Origin: Bin55 sp965199895
Lineage (GTDB): Bacteria; Pseudomonadota; Gammaproteobacteria; Pseudomonadales; Azotimanducaceae
Length of the DNA: 64,000 nt
Assembly (NCBI GenBank): GCA_965199895.1
Contig: CBDATJ010000010.1
Location: forward strand, 248,001-312,000
Direction: 5' to 3'
Below the pieces are notes generated by a model. That model saw nothing but the letters and a program-made list of their open reading frames with translations, did not search any database and had not been told where the DNA came from. Shown piece by piece: positions 17,606 through 26,492 of the stretch (within the stretch, counting starts at the first letter, position 1; each line of letters starts with the position of its first letter). A program made the position numbers and the translations under genes.

Positions 17606-18004
17606 TTCGTCATCCTCGAGAAACTGTCGAATATTGAACTAATCTGATGTTAGATTTTGGAACAAAATCCTAATCCAGCAAATTTCTATGAAAAAGGTCT
17701 AGCAATTTGGACTTTTACTAGTATACTTAAGAACAGTAAAAACTGTCAAATTAGTAGTTCTGATATGAAAGGAATCAACCGATGAAACTGTATACCAATT
17801 CTGCGCGGCTTTCAAGCTATACCGAAGTGTCACTGTTAGGGTAAGTTGAGCATCAACGGTATTAAATGAAAGGATATGAGAATTCACACTATGAACCAAA
17901 TGGAAACGTGGGGGAATTTAGTCGTTAGTTCGCTGTCCTGGTCACAGCCTCGCTGTGACCAGATACTGTACGGATCGCTTTGAGAACGACTTTGAACTCA
18001 AAAG
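17606..18004. other. Hairpin-rich 399-bp gap after glmM
   Basis: Three separate secondary structures are visible. First, 17650-17673: TTAGATTTTG pairs with CAAAAT-c-CTAA across a 3-nt loop, with one bulged C. Second, 17699-17757: an imperfect long hairpin (CTA/TAG, AATTTG/CAAATT, TTTTACT/AGTAAAA). Third, 17938-17962: a perfect 10-bp stem CTGGTCACAG/CTGTGACCAG with loop CCTCG. None is followed by a proper T-run. glmM (+) and msrA (-) converge here, so some may be bidirectional termination signals. A possible 20-codon frame with a good ribosome site lies at 17782-17844. Confidence 0.5.
17938..17962. terminator. Perfect 10-bp stem, 5-nt loop, between convergent glmM and msrA (possible terminator)
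   Basis: Left arm CTGGTCACAG at 17938-17947, loop CCTCG, right arm CTGTGACCAG at 17953-17962. The location, 42 bp beyond the msrA stop codon on the minus strand, suits a transcript 3' end. A U tract is lacking on both strands, so the terminator reading is an inference from position and symmetry. Confidence 0.4.
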
Positions 18005-18646
18005 TTAGGTAGATTTCACCGTATCAACGACACAAGCCACTCCAGTACCCTTCAGTCCGCAGTAGCCTCCCGGCACTTTCTCTAGATATTGTTGGTGGTA
18101 CTCCTCAGCGAAGTAGTAGTCGGGAGCGGGAAGGATTTTTGTCGTAATTTCCCCCAATCCTGACTTCGATAGCTCTTGTTGATACTCACGTCGAGATTCA
18201 AGACAAGCAACACGTTGATCTTCGTTCATGTAAAACAGGACAGATCGATATTGAGTACCAATGTCGTTTCCTTGTCGCATTCCTTGAGTGGGGTTGTGGT
18301 TTTCCCAAAACACTTTAAGCAAAGCAGTAAATGGCGTTTTACTCGGGTCGAAGACAATCATAGCTACCTCAGCATGGCCGGTGCGACCAGAACACACATC
18401 TTTGTAGGTCGGATTCTTGGTCACCCCACCTGCATAACCAACGGAAGTGGTATAGACACCGTCCATATTCCAGAACAGTCGTTCCACTCCCCAAAAACAC
18501 CCCATCCCAACGATAGCTTGTTCTAGCCTTTCGGGGAAAGGAGGAGTCATTGGGTTGTCTAAAACCAAGTGTTTTTCTGGCACACTCATCACCTCCGAAC
18601 GGTCCGGTAAGTAATTGATTGGTCGCTGTGTTTTGCGTTTCATCAT
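18005..18646 (-). CDS. msrA: Peptide-methionine (S)-S-oxide reductase MsrA
   Basis: Repairs S-sulfoxides of methionine in oxidised proteins. The catalytic motif GCFWG has its cysteine at about residue 50, and the family signatures RTGHAEVAMIVFDPS and NPTQGMRQGNDIGTQYRS are present. The chosen start at 18646 keeps the conserved upstream LP-x-R element (YLPDRSE) and has AGAAAGAG about 9 nt upstream. The frame stays open to 18697, and an ATG at 18589 follows a GGAGG that is too close to it. At 213 residues it matches E. coli MsrA. It is transcribed divergently from the lipoprotein gene at 18720. Confidence 0.92.
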   Translation of the reverse strand: MMKRKTQRPINYLPDRSEVMSVPEKHLVLDNPMTPPFPERLEQAIVGMGCFWGVERLFWNMDGVYTTSVGYAGGVTKNPTYKDVCSGRTGHAEVAMIVFDPSKTPFTALLKVFWENHNPTQGMRQGNDIGTQYRSVLFYMNEDQRVACLESRREYQQELSKSGLGEITTKILPAPDYYFAEEYHQQYLEKVPGGYCGLKGTGVACVVDTVKST

Positions 18647-18719
18647 AGTTGTGGCTCTTTCTGAACTATTGGTCTGCGTTATGATATCGCGTCTCATCTA
18701 TCGCCATCATCTTAGCTCT

Positions 18720-20294
18720 ATGTATCTGATCCGACTACTTCTAGTCTCAGCACTGTTTGTTCTGGTTGGTTGCACTGCTGTGACTCAACCATCTGCGTCA
18801 AATACCAGCGCTTCCTCGACCGCTAAAGCTGAAGACAACAGCAGATTTTCAGCTCTAGCCTATGAACTAGAAGGGGAGAGGTTTAGTGGAGACGAACTTT
18901 TGGAACTTGCAGAATTTGAATCTCAGGTCATCGTGTTGAAAGAGACCCCACTCAGGTTAGGTCCGATTGGCAGCGCTATTCTTGATCGATTTGAGTTAAG
19001 TTTACCTGGACAAGTCGCACTAGCAGACTTCTACACCCATCTCAAAGAAGAATCTGCATCAGAACACCACGATGCTATCGAAGAGATTCAACGCTCCATG
19101 TCTCAAGGTCGAGATGGATCTTATGAGAATCCTTATCGAGCGTTCACAAAACCACAAGCTGAACTATTTGTTGAACGAGAAGGGTATCGAGTCATAGGCT
19201 CAGCTTACACCTCTGGTGAGGGGAAACCGTTGATGCTGCGGGTGACTAGAGTCAAAGAGAATCAACGCTCTGACGAAGTGATTTTTGACTTATCTAGCTG
19301 TTATTCAGCCTATTCGGAAAAACTCAATATTCCACCAGAAACTCCAGAGGATATTCGTCGATTTCGAGTCATCAGTCTGCTCGCTAATGAGGGTGACTCA
19401 GCCGCCCAGGTAACTCTGGGATTTATGTTTTCGGAGAGTGAACGTTATCGTGAAGCGAGTATGTGGCTCAATCGTGCAATCGACAACGATAACGGCCTGG
19501 CACATTACGTACTTGCTGATTCGACTGAAAAAGCCGCAGTCCGTATGAGCAGACCCGGTTTCGTAGATCAAGATGTTCGTGATCGCGCAATTCTGCTTGA
19601 ACTCTCCAGGGAACACTATGAAATAGCTGCTGAATACGAGATTTTCGACTCCCTTCTACCACTAGGTCTCTTGCTCCTTCGAGAACCGTTTGAACCTCGG
19701 AGTGAAATCGTTCCTCAAGCTGTTAGCGTACTCGAACGTGCTGGAGATTTGGGGGATTGGGATGCATCGGTCGTGCACTATCAATTACTGGCAAGCGGTG
19801 TCGCTAATTTAGAACTAAATCAACGAGCTGTGGACTTGCTTATAGAAGCTGCTGAGTCAGATCATGCCATGGCAATGTACGAGCTTGGTAATTGCTATGC
19901 GCGAGGGTGTTTAGCTCGCCCAAACTATGGCAAGGCAAAGCAGTGGTACCGAAAAGCCATTCAGATTCATCCTGACAACCCTCAGATCGTCAATAGCATT
20001 GCTTGGATACTTACTGTATCCGACAAGCGTAGGTTGTGGAACCCCAGGTACGCCCTAAAGATGATGACTGAAATGATGGAGACTGATCAAGTGGCTCGCC
20101 AGAATCCAGCGTATATTGATACTTGGGCTGCAGCACATGCTGCAATTGGTGATTTTGAACGGGCTGTGGAACTCCAGATTGAAGCGGTAGAACAAGCCAA
20201 ACTGCGTGGATACGAGATGCAATACCTCAATGACATGCAAGGACATCTGGATAGCTTCAAATCAGGTAAGATTCTGTGCGAAACGTTACCGTGA
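18720..20294 (+). CDS. Lipoprotein with Sel1/TPR-like repeats, unknown function
   Basis: 524 residues from ATG 18720. The start gives a clean lipoprotein signal (MYLIRLLLVSALFVLVGC, lipobox LVGC with cysteine at residue 18), so the protein is probably membrane-anchored in the periplasm. A Ser/Thr-rich linker follows, then a roughly 200-residue region I do not recognise. About residues 220-500 contain Sel1/TPR-type helical repeats, for example AAQVTLGFMFSESERYREAS and AMYELGNCYARG...YGKAKQWYRKAI. Such repeats usually mediate protein-protein contacts. It ends 19 bp before mnmH on the same strand; whether the two are functionally related is unknown. Confidence 0.75.
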   Translation: MYLIRLLLVSALFVLVGCTAVTQPSASNTSASSTAKAEDNSRFSALAYELEGERFSGDELLELAEFESQVIVLKETPLRLGPIGSAILDRFELSLPGQVALADFYTHLKEESASEHHDAIEEIQRSMSQGRDGSYENPYRAFTKPQAELFVEREGYRVIGSAYTSGEGKPLMLRVTRVKENQRSDEVIFDLSSCYSAYSEKLNIPPETPEDIRRFRVISLLANEGDSAAQVTLGFMFSESERYREASMWLNRAIDNDNGLAHYVLADSTEKAAVRMSRPGFVDQDVRDRAILLELSREHYEIAAEYEIFDSLLPLGLLLLREPFEPRSEIVPQAVSVLERAGDLGDWDASVVHYQLLASGVANLELNQRAVDLLIEAAESDHAMAMYELGNCYARGCLARPNYGKAKQWYRKAIQIHPDNPQIVNSIAWILTVSDKRRLWNPRYALKMMTEMMETDQVARQNPAYIDTWAAAHAAIGDFERAVELQIEAVEQAKLRGYEMQYLNDMQGHLDSFKSGKILCETLP

Positions 20295-20313
20295 TTTATG
20301 GGACAGTGATTCG

Positions 20314-21351
20314 GTGTGTGCTGTTACGGATGAATATCGCCGCGTCTATCTAGACTCCACTCCTATCATTGATGTTCGCGCTCCCCAGGAGTTCGCTCGG
20401 GGATCGATGGTGAACTCGATCAATTTACCGATTTTGTTCGATGACGAACGTGCTGACGTTGGACGCACTTTCAAAGAACAAGGTCGTGAAGCTGCGATTC
20501 GGTTAGGCTACAAACTTGTGCAATCAGCTGTTCGCAAAGAGCGCATTGAAGGTTGGTTGAAGTTCTTGGAAGATCACCCAAATGCGTTGATAACGTGCTG
20601 GCGGGGAGGATTACGTTCACAGATTGCTCAGGCTTGGCTTGCAGAACACGGAAAAGAAGTTGTACGCATAGCAGGTGGAACCAAAGCTCTCCGAAATTAC
20701 ACTTTATCAGTACTCAATCAAGCTAAAGAACATTCTTATGTATTGATCGGCGGGAAAACAGGTGTCGGAAAAACTGAATTTATCAATCAATATCAGGAAT
20801 CGATTGACTTAGAAGGGCTTGCAAACCATCGTGGTTCCGCTTTTGGTTCAATGAACTCACCTCAACCTCCTCCGATTCAGTTTGAAGCGGGTTTGGTTCG
20901 AGAACTATTGCAGCGTGAGTCGAATACAGTCTTGATGGTCGAAGACGAAGGAAAAATGATCGGAAAACTCGGTATCCCCGAGCCAGTATTTGATGCCATG
21001 AAATCTTCTCCAGTGGTCGTGCTCAAAGCAACCGAACAAGAGAGAGTACTCATCACCTACAACTCCTATGTGCGGGACACTGATCCTCAATTGCTATTGG
21101 AGAGTTTAGGAAAAATTCAGAAACGAATGGGGTCAAAACGATACAGCAATATCAAGAAATTGATGATGCAAGCTATTGAGTCACGTTTATTTGTGGATCA
21201 TGCTCAATGGATTAGGGCGGTGTTGCAGCACTACTACGATCCCATGTACAAGTACCAGCTAACCAATAAGGGTGCGCGAGTGGTCTTTCAAGGAAACAAA
21301 GCAGAAGTGAAGCACTTTCTGACCACCGAGTATCGTCTCAAGAAAAATTAG
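20314..21351 (+). CDS. mnmH: tRNA 2-selenouridine synthase / tRNA 2-thiouridine geranyltransferase
   Basis: Replaces sulfur by selenium at wobble U34 of certain tRNAs (Lys, Glu, Gln), passing through a geranylated intermediate. An N-terminal rhodanese domain opens with PIIDVRAPQEFARGSM and carries the catalytic cysteine C95 in TCWRGGLRS. A P-loop domain follows: GGKTGVGKT (146-154), then DLEGLANHRGSAFG. The start GTG 20314 gives 345 residues; the open frame extends upstream into the lipoprotein gene from 20206, and GGGA lies about 10 nt before the GTG. The selenium donor gene selD is not in the window, so actual selenouridine formation cannot be judged. Confidence 0.9.
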   Translation: MCAVTDEYRRVYLDSTPIIDVRAPQEFARGSMVNSINLPILFDDERADVGRTFKEQGREAAIRLGYKLVQSAVRKERIEGWLKFLEDHPNALITCWRGGLRSQIAQAWLAEHGKEVVRIAGGTKALRNYTLSVLNQAKEHSYVLIGGKTGVGKTEFINQYQESIDLEGLANHRGSAFGSMNSPQPPPIQFEAGLVRELLQRESNTVLMVEDEGKMIGKLGIPEPVFDAMKSSPVVVLKATEQERVLITYNSYVRDTDPQLLLESLGKIQKRMGSKRYSNIKKLMMQAIESRLFVDHAQWIRAVLQHYYDPMYKYQLTNKGARVVFQGNKAEVKHFLTTEYRLKKN

Positions 21352-21494
21352 TTGAACTTCCGGGATTTTTCTAGAATCCTCACCAATTCCCTCCACCTAG
21401 ATTGTTTGGTTCCAGATTCACTACCTTCATGGAATAATATTAGCTCACAACGCCTGTTCATCATGTTCACCAAAGTATCACACCAACCTCGAAA

Positions 21495-21995
21495 TTGAAA
21501 TCATCAGACAAAGCTAGCACAGCAAAAGCGGTCAAATTTCGGTCCGCTGTTGGATTGATTGTTGCCAACTCAAAGGATCAAGTACTGGTAGCGAGGCGAA
21601 ATGACCTGGTAGATCAATGGCAATTCCCTCAAGGTGGAATCAGCCGTCATGAGTCTCCACTTGAAGCTGGTTTGAGAGAATTAGAGGAAGAAACCGGGAT
21701 TCTGCCTTCTGCAGTAGAGGTGCTGGGGATGACAGAATTTGCTCGTCAATACGATTACCCTCAATGGGCTGATAATGCTAAGTTCCTTAATGCGGGTCAA
21801 GAATTAACCTTCATTTTGTTGCGATTTATTGGTTCGTCAGATAGCATTGATGTCCATTGTGTACCACATCCGGAGTTTGATGCTTGGAAGTGGATTGAGT
21901 ATTGGGAACCTGTAAATTTGATAGTGGACTTCAAGAAGCACGTATATCGAGAAGCTTTGAGCGAGCTCGAACCACTTTTGAAACCCAAAGGATAG
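21495..21995 (+). CDS. rppH: RNA pyrophosphohydrolase (Nudix) RppH
   Basis: Removes pyrophosphate from mRNA 5' ends to trigger decay. The Nudix box is complete: GGISRHESPLEAGLRELEEE, followed by TGI. Preceding VARRNDLVDQWQFPQGG matches the RppH subfamily. The only in-frame start near the N terminus is TTG 21495, which lacks a clear ribosome site, so the first dozen residues are uncertain. The stop is 4 bp before the ptsP start; the rppH-ptsP pair is conserved in gammaproteobacteria and fixes the identification. Confidence 0.92.
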   Translation: MKSSDKASTAKAVKFRSAVGLIVANSKDQVLVARRNDLVDQWQFPQGGISRHESPLEAGLRELEEETGILPSAVEVLGMTEFARQYDYPQWADNAKFLNAGQELTFILLRFIGSSDSIDVHCVPHPEFDAWKWIEYWEPVNLIVDFKKHVYREALSELEPLLKPKG

Positions 21996-21999
21996 TGAA

Positions 22000-24282
22000 T
22001 TGCTAGACGCGATGAGTCGGCTAGCACGAGATGTTCTAGTCGAACCAAATTTTGAGAAAGCGGCAGCAATGGCTGTGGCTCGAGTGAGCATGTATCTAGA
22101 TGTTGATGTATGTGCTTTATACCTACGTGATTCCAATCAAATGAACCTCCGTTTGATTGCTTATGAAGGACCTAATCCCACGCAGGTAGTCAACCAAGAA
22201 CTTCCTCTAGACAGAGGTTTACCTGGGCTAGTAGCAACACGAGCCGAACCAATCAGAACGGACAATGCACCCGAACATCCTGCACTTGAACTGGTACCCA
22301 ATATCGACCACGCACCGTTTCAGTCGTTTATGGGTGCTCCCATTGTCTATGACCGAGAATCGATTGGTGTCCTCGTCGTTAGACGAGAATACGATGGGTT
22401 TAATGATGAGGAAGAAGGGGTACTGCTCTCTGTCGCCACCAAGCTATCGCCCCGAATCGCAAAAGGCATTGCTCTAGGAGAATCCAGTTCACGTTCAACT
22501 CACAAAGGCCGTTCAAAAGAAAAAAAATTCCGTGGAGTACCTGGTTCAGTTGGTTGCACTATTGGGACTGGCTATCTCATACAGCCGGAAGCAAGATTAC
22601 ATGAAGTCCCCGTACGCAATGTAGAAGGCATTGCTGCTGAGATCGAAAAATTTGAGAATGCTCTACACAAGCTACGCCAGCATCATCTTAAGTTGTATGA
22701 ATCGTTGCAAGACTTGGAGCCCATTGATAGGGAAATCTTCAATGCTCATCTGCACATTCTTGATGATCCTGCCATGATTGAAGAGATTGCTGAAGCGATC
22801 AAGGCAGAACAACAGTGGGCACCGAGTGCAATCAAACAGGTGTTTCTCAAGCACATAGACAAGATTCAAGATGTCAATGATGAATATTTGTCAGAGCGAG
22901 CAGACATGCTCCGAGACTTGGGACAACAGTTGTTAGCGAAACTCCAAGATATTCAAACTAAGGGACGACACGCTCCTCCAAACAATACGATTTTGGTTGC
23001 AGAAGAAGTATCAGCATCGATGATTGCAGAAATCCCAAGCACCAAACTCAAAGGTGTCATATCCAAGAGTGGATCAGCCAACGCCCATACTGCTATATTG
23101 GCACGAGCTTTAGGTATACCTGCTGTGATGGGGGCGTGGGATGTTCCCCTTTACGAATCTGACGATGTCCCCATTGCATTGGACGGCACGTTCGGCAACG
23201 TCGTTCTTAACCCTAGTAAGAAAACTAAGAGGGTGTTTCGTGATGTGATCGAACAGGGCAAAACGTTTGCTAAAGAACTAGCCGAATTACGTGAATTACC
23301 TGCGACCACAAAAGATGGTCACAGAGTGCCGTTGTGGGCGAACATCGGTCTTGCTCACGAGGTTGAACTGTCATTGAACTATGGTGCCGAGGGTATAGGA
23401 CTCTTCCGCACTGAAATTCCCTTTGCTAGTAGCTCACACTTTCCGACCGAATCTCAGCAAAAAGAAATATATCGCCACCACATGAAAGCGTTTGGCTCAA
23501 GACCAGTGACGATGCGCATGTTGGACATCGGTGGAGACAAACAGCTCCCCTACTTCACAATTGATGAGGATAACCCGTACTTGGGCTGGAGAGGGGTGAG
23601 AGTCATCCTTGATCATCCAGAGATTTTTCTGGTTCAAGCTCGTGCGATGTTGAAAGCAAATGCTGGTTTACCTTGTCATTTGCGGATCATGCTGCCGATG
23701 GTCACCAACTTGGAAGAAATCAATTTTGCAAGAAACTTGATTGATCGCGCGGTTCAGGAAGTTGAAGATGAGGGAGTATCAGTTCGTCGTCCGGAGATCG
23801 GTGCGTTGATTGAAGTTCCTGCTCTCATCTTTCAATCCAGACTATTCGCACGCGCCGTTGACTTCATCGCAGTAGGAACCAATGACCTCACTCAGTACAT
23901 GTTGGCGGTTTCAAGAACCAACCCCCGAGTCGCCAAACTCTATCAAGAATTCCATCCTTCAGTTCTGCGTGCTCTGCGCATTTTGGTCAAAGATACTCAC
24001 GCAGAAGGTAAACCCATCGGTATTTGTGGTGAGGTTGCGGGAACTGTAGAAGGTGCTATCTTGTTGATCGGAATGGGTTTTGATGTTTTGTCAATGAATG
24101 CAACCAACATACCGGTGGTAAAGTGGACACTGCGCAGACTCACCCGGGTTGGTTGTCGTCGGATTTTGAGTAAGGTTCTCCAGATGGAAGATGCCAATTC
24201 CATTCTCAAATATGTTCATTCAGAGATGTCAACCGCTGGGCTGAATAAGGTTTTACCCACACACGAGTCCTACCTCAACTAG
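22000..24282 (+). CDS. ptsP: Phosphoenolpyruvate--protein phosphotransferase PtsP (EI-Ntr)
   Basis: First enzyme of the nitrogen PTS: takes phosphate from phosphoenolpyruvate and passes it to NPr. 760 residues in the order GAF domain (about 1-160), PTS EI N-terminal domain with phosphorylated His H363 (GSANAHTAIL), and PEP-binding TIM barrel (GIGLFRTEIPF, DIGGDKQLPYF, VGTNDLTQYML, GICGEVAG). The start is TTG 22000, with AAGGA 8 nt upstream; ATG 22012 is an alternative. No npr or ptsN is in the window. Its end overlaps the convergent NRDE gene by 4 bp. Confidence 0.96.
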   Translation: MLDAMSRLARDVLVEPNFEKAAAMAVARVSMYLDVDVCALYLRDSNQMNLRLIAYEGPNPTQVVNQELPLDRGLPGLVATRAEPIRTDNAPEHPALELVPNIDHAPFQSFMGAPIVYDRESIGVLVVRREYDGFNDEEEGVLLSVATKLSPRIAKGIALGESSSRSTHKGRSKEKKFRGVPGSVGCTIGTGYLIQPEARLHEVPVRNVEGIAAEIEKFENALHKLRQHHLKLYESLQDLEPIDREIFNAHLHILDDPAMIEEIAEAIKAEQQWAPSAIKQVFLKHIDKIQDVNDEYLSERADMLRDLGQQLLAKLQDIQTKGRHAPPNNTILVAEEVSASMIAEIPSTKLKGVISKSGSANAHTAILARALGIPAVMGAWDVPLYESDDVPIALDGTFGNVVLNPSKKTKRVFRDVIEQGKTFAKELAELRELPATTKDGHRVPLWANIGLAHEVELSLNYGAEGIGLFRTEIPFASSSHFPTESQQKEIYRHHMKAFGSRPVTMRMLDIGGDKQLPYFTIDEDNPYLGWRGVRVILDHPEIFLVQARAMLKANAGLPCHLRIMLPMVTNLEEINFARNLIDRAVQEVEDEGVSVRRPEIGALIEVPALIFQSRLFARAVDFIAVGTNDLTQYMLAVSRTNPRVAKLYQEFHPSVLRALRILVKDTHAEGKPIGICGEVAGTVEGAILLIGMGFDVLSMNATNIPVVKWTLRRLTRVGCRRILSKVLQMEDANSILKYVHSEMSTAGLNKVLPTHESYLN

Positions 24283-25013
24283 CTTTTCTGGATTGAAATC
24301 CTCTCATTGACGCATCCTAGGGGTGCGCCGAGTGGTCCAAATTGCTGTTCGACTACTTCGATGTAATCTGAACTGATAACCATTGCTGTGCTAGCTCGTG
24401 TTCCATACACGTCATCCATGATGAATAGTGAATCGTCCAACTCATACTCTTCCAACGACTGCCTAGTTCCATATTTCGGAGGCTTAATCAGATCTATCAG
24501 CGAGTTAGTACTATGAGGTTGTTTGAGTTCGGAGAAACACTTAACCGCGTTCTCAATCCTGGGCGAGTGTTCGTGTAGTACAGAGTTCGAAATGGCGTGA
24601 ACTCCGGGTTCCAGCACTACCGACTTGGAGTCATAGTTAGACCAAAGAACAAGTTCGTTGCCGTCGTAAACGACGAGATTACATCCTCCGTACAAACCAC
24701 CCTCTAGTTGTGAACAGTAGTTTGCTGCACTCATGTCTGATACCAAAAATTCTTTAACCAGAACTCCACGAGAAAGTATCCTCTCATCACTGAATACTCT
24801 AAGAGGTAGATTGGTAAGGGAAGCAAAGCGACCAGTCTTCGTTACGCCCTGCCATGTACCCTTACCTACTAAATCTCTACCCGCATAAAGATAGTCATAA
24901 TCGTACCAAAAGTGTGCGGCTGCAGTTGGACGTTCAAAGTGTTCGTCTCGATTTGAAGCAACAATCAAGGGATAGTCCTTGCTTGTCTGATATCCGATTA
25001 AGACGATACACAT
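24279..25013 (-). CDS. NRDE family protein (TANGO2-like)
   Basis: 244 residues beginning MCIVLIGYQ, with a cysteine directly after the initiator Met, and containing the family-naming SNRDEHFERPTAAAHFW and the GTWQGVTKTGRFASLTNLP stretch. TANGO2/NRDE proteins occur from bacteria to humans; roles in heme handling or lipid metabolism have been proposed, with no agreed reaction. The position is unusual: it separates ptsP from lgt, which are adjacent in E. coli, and it converges on ptsP with overlapping stops. It is followed on its 5' side by a 645-bp gap. Confidence 0.88.
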   Translation of the reverse strand: MCIVLIGYQTSKDYPLIVASNRDEHFERPTAAAHFWYDYDYLYAGRDLVGKGTWQGVTKTGRFASLTNLPLRVFSDERILSRGVLVKEFLVSDMSAANYCSQLEGGLYGGCNLVVYDGNELVLWSNYDSKSVVLEPGVHAISNSVLHEHSPRIENAVKCFSELKQPHSTNSLIDLIKPPKYGTRQSLEEYELDDSLFIMDDVYGTRASTAMVISSDYIEVVEQQFGPLGAPLGCVNERISIQKS

Positions 25014-25658
25014 AGGGTTTGTAGAAGGTTCGCTTGAATGAAATTTTTTGATTGCACGGTAGCGACAAGTCGTATCAAAACTAAAGGATGACGGCGTATT
25101 AGGTGGTTGAGCTTGCAGCCACTAAGCTACGTCACATGAGAATCAAACCTCTGCAGAGGACATGAATATTGGGTCACAGGATAGCAGAGACTGAATATCC
25201 ACCTGCTACTGTCTGGAAAATCGCAATGCGGATGCTGCAGAAACATCACGACAGTGTATGCCCTATCGCAGAGCTGCTCATCTAGGGTGAATGCAAAGTC
25301 AATGAACTATACACTGACGGTTGACTTCAGCGAGTATTGTGATTTCTTGATCTGTTTGTTCTGAAGATGATGAAGAAAAGTAACTCCTAATTCACATTCG
25401 TGCAGCACCGGTACATTCGATAAATTCTTGAACTGAAAGTACGCTTCATCTCTAACCATGTTTTTTGCTACGAGATTCTTGCCTCTCCCAACTAAGAGAT
25501 TGAATGAATATTACTCCTAGGTTCTTGGGATTGAGTTAATGTAGTGATCAGAGAGTGATAAACACCCCGTTGTTAAAATTTAGTTCATTCTAAAACTGGT
25601 ACATGCGCTTTAGTGGTCGAGACCGTACCACTGCTTCTATCCTAGTACCAAAGAAGCT
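25014..25658. other. 645-bp gene-free stretch before lgt
   Basis: No convincing coding frame on either strand. It contains a 7-bp hairpin (GTGGTTG 25103-25109 with CAGCCAC 25116-25122, one G-T pair), a perfect 12-bp palindrome CCTCTGCAGAGG (25148-25159), and TTGTTAAAAT near 25572-25580 that might include a -10 element for lgt. The NRDE gene and lgt read away from this interval, so it should hold two promoters, but that needs only a fraction of the length. Confidence 0.55.
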
Positions 25659-26492
25659 ATGAATTACCCGATCATTGATCCCGTCATATTCAACATCGGA
25701 CCCGTTGCATTTCGATGGTACGGACTCGGCTATGTCGTTGCTTTCATTGTCTGTTTTTTACTCGGGAATCGAAGAGTTCGCACTTCCGAGGTCATCACCC
25801 AAAATCAATGGTTTGACATTCTGTTTTACTGCATGGTCGGAACTATTGTTGGTGGTCGTCTGGGCTATGTGATTTTCTATGGATGGTCCACGTTTTTGGA
25901 AGACCCGCTCTGGGCGCTGCGTCCTTGGGAGGGAGGTATGGCCTTTCATGGTGGGGTGATCGGTGTCGCGCTTGCGATTCTGTTGTGGTGTATGAAAAAC
26001 AAAATTCAATTCTTTGAAATAACTGACTTTATCACTCCTCTCGTTCCCATAGGTATCGGAATCGGGCGTTTGGGTAACTTTGCAAACACAGAACTGCCTG
26101 GTCGCGTCACCGATAGCTTCTTGGGTGTGCACTTTCCTTGTTCATCAGTTCTGGAACTTAATCCCACGTGTATATCCGATTACGAGGAAGTTACCCGACA
26201 CGTTTCTAGTTTGTATCAAGCTGTGACGGTTGGTGTGATCATTTTCACACTGATGTGGATTTACTCATCAAACCGTCGACTCCTCGGTCGAGTGACTGGG
26301 CTGTTCGTATTGCTGATGGGGTTAGGTAGATTTATCACTGAGTTCTTTAGAGAACCCGACCCACAGCTGGGGTTCATTATCGGAAATTGGATGACCATGG
26401 GACAACTGTTATCTCTTCCCATGGTTGTTCTTGGGTTAGTACTACTCATTCCAAGCATGAATCGATACTTTCAATGCAGAGCAGTGCATTGA
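25659..26492 (+). CDS. lgt: Prolipoprotein diacylglyceryl transferase
   Basis: Transfers diacylglycerol from phosphatidylglycerol to the lipobox cysteine of prolipoproteins in the inner membrane, the first step of lipoprotein maturation needed by Pal and the other lipoproteins in this window. 277 residues, seven hydrophobic segments, with the signatures MAFHGGVIG, GRLGNFANTELPGRV and FFREPD. Its TGA overlaps the TTG start of thyA by 4 bp. Confidence 0.96.
   Translation: MNYPIIDPVIFNIGPVAFRWYGLGYVVAFIVCFLLGNRRVRTSEVITQNQWFDILFYCMVGTIVGGRLGYVIFYGWSTFLEDPLWALRPWEGGMAFHGGVIGVALAILLWCMKNKIQFFEITDFITPLVPIGIGIGRLGNFANTELPGRVTDSFLGVHFPCSSVLELNPTCISDYEEVTRHVSSLYQAVTVGVIIFTLMWIYSSNRRLLGRVTGLFVLLMGLGRFITEFFREPDPQLGFIIGNWMTMGQLLSLPMVVLGLVLLIPSMNRYFQCRAVH

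Noticed and set aside
25103..25130. Possible pseudoknot (GTGGTTG, AGCTT, CAGCCAC, AAGCT) before lgt
   Set aside because: The linking loops would be 0, 1 and 1 nt, too short to cross the stems; only the simple 7-bp hairpin is feasible.
25148..25159. 12-bp perfect palindrome CCTCTGCAGAGG
   Set aside because: Single occurrence noticed, no spacing to a promoter that suggests an operator; chance is a sufficient explanation.
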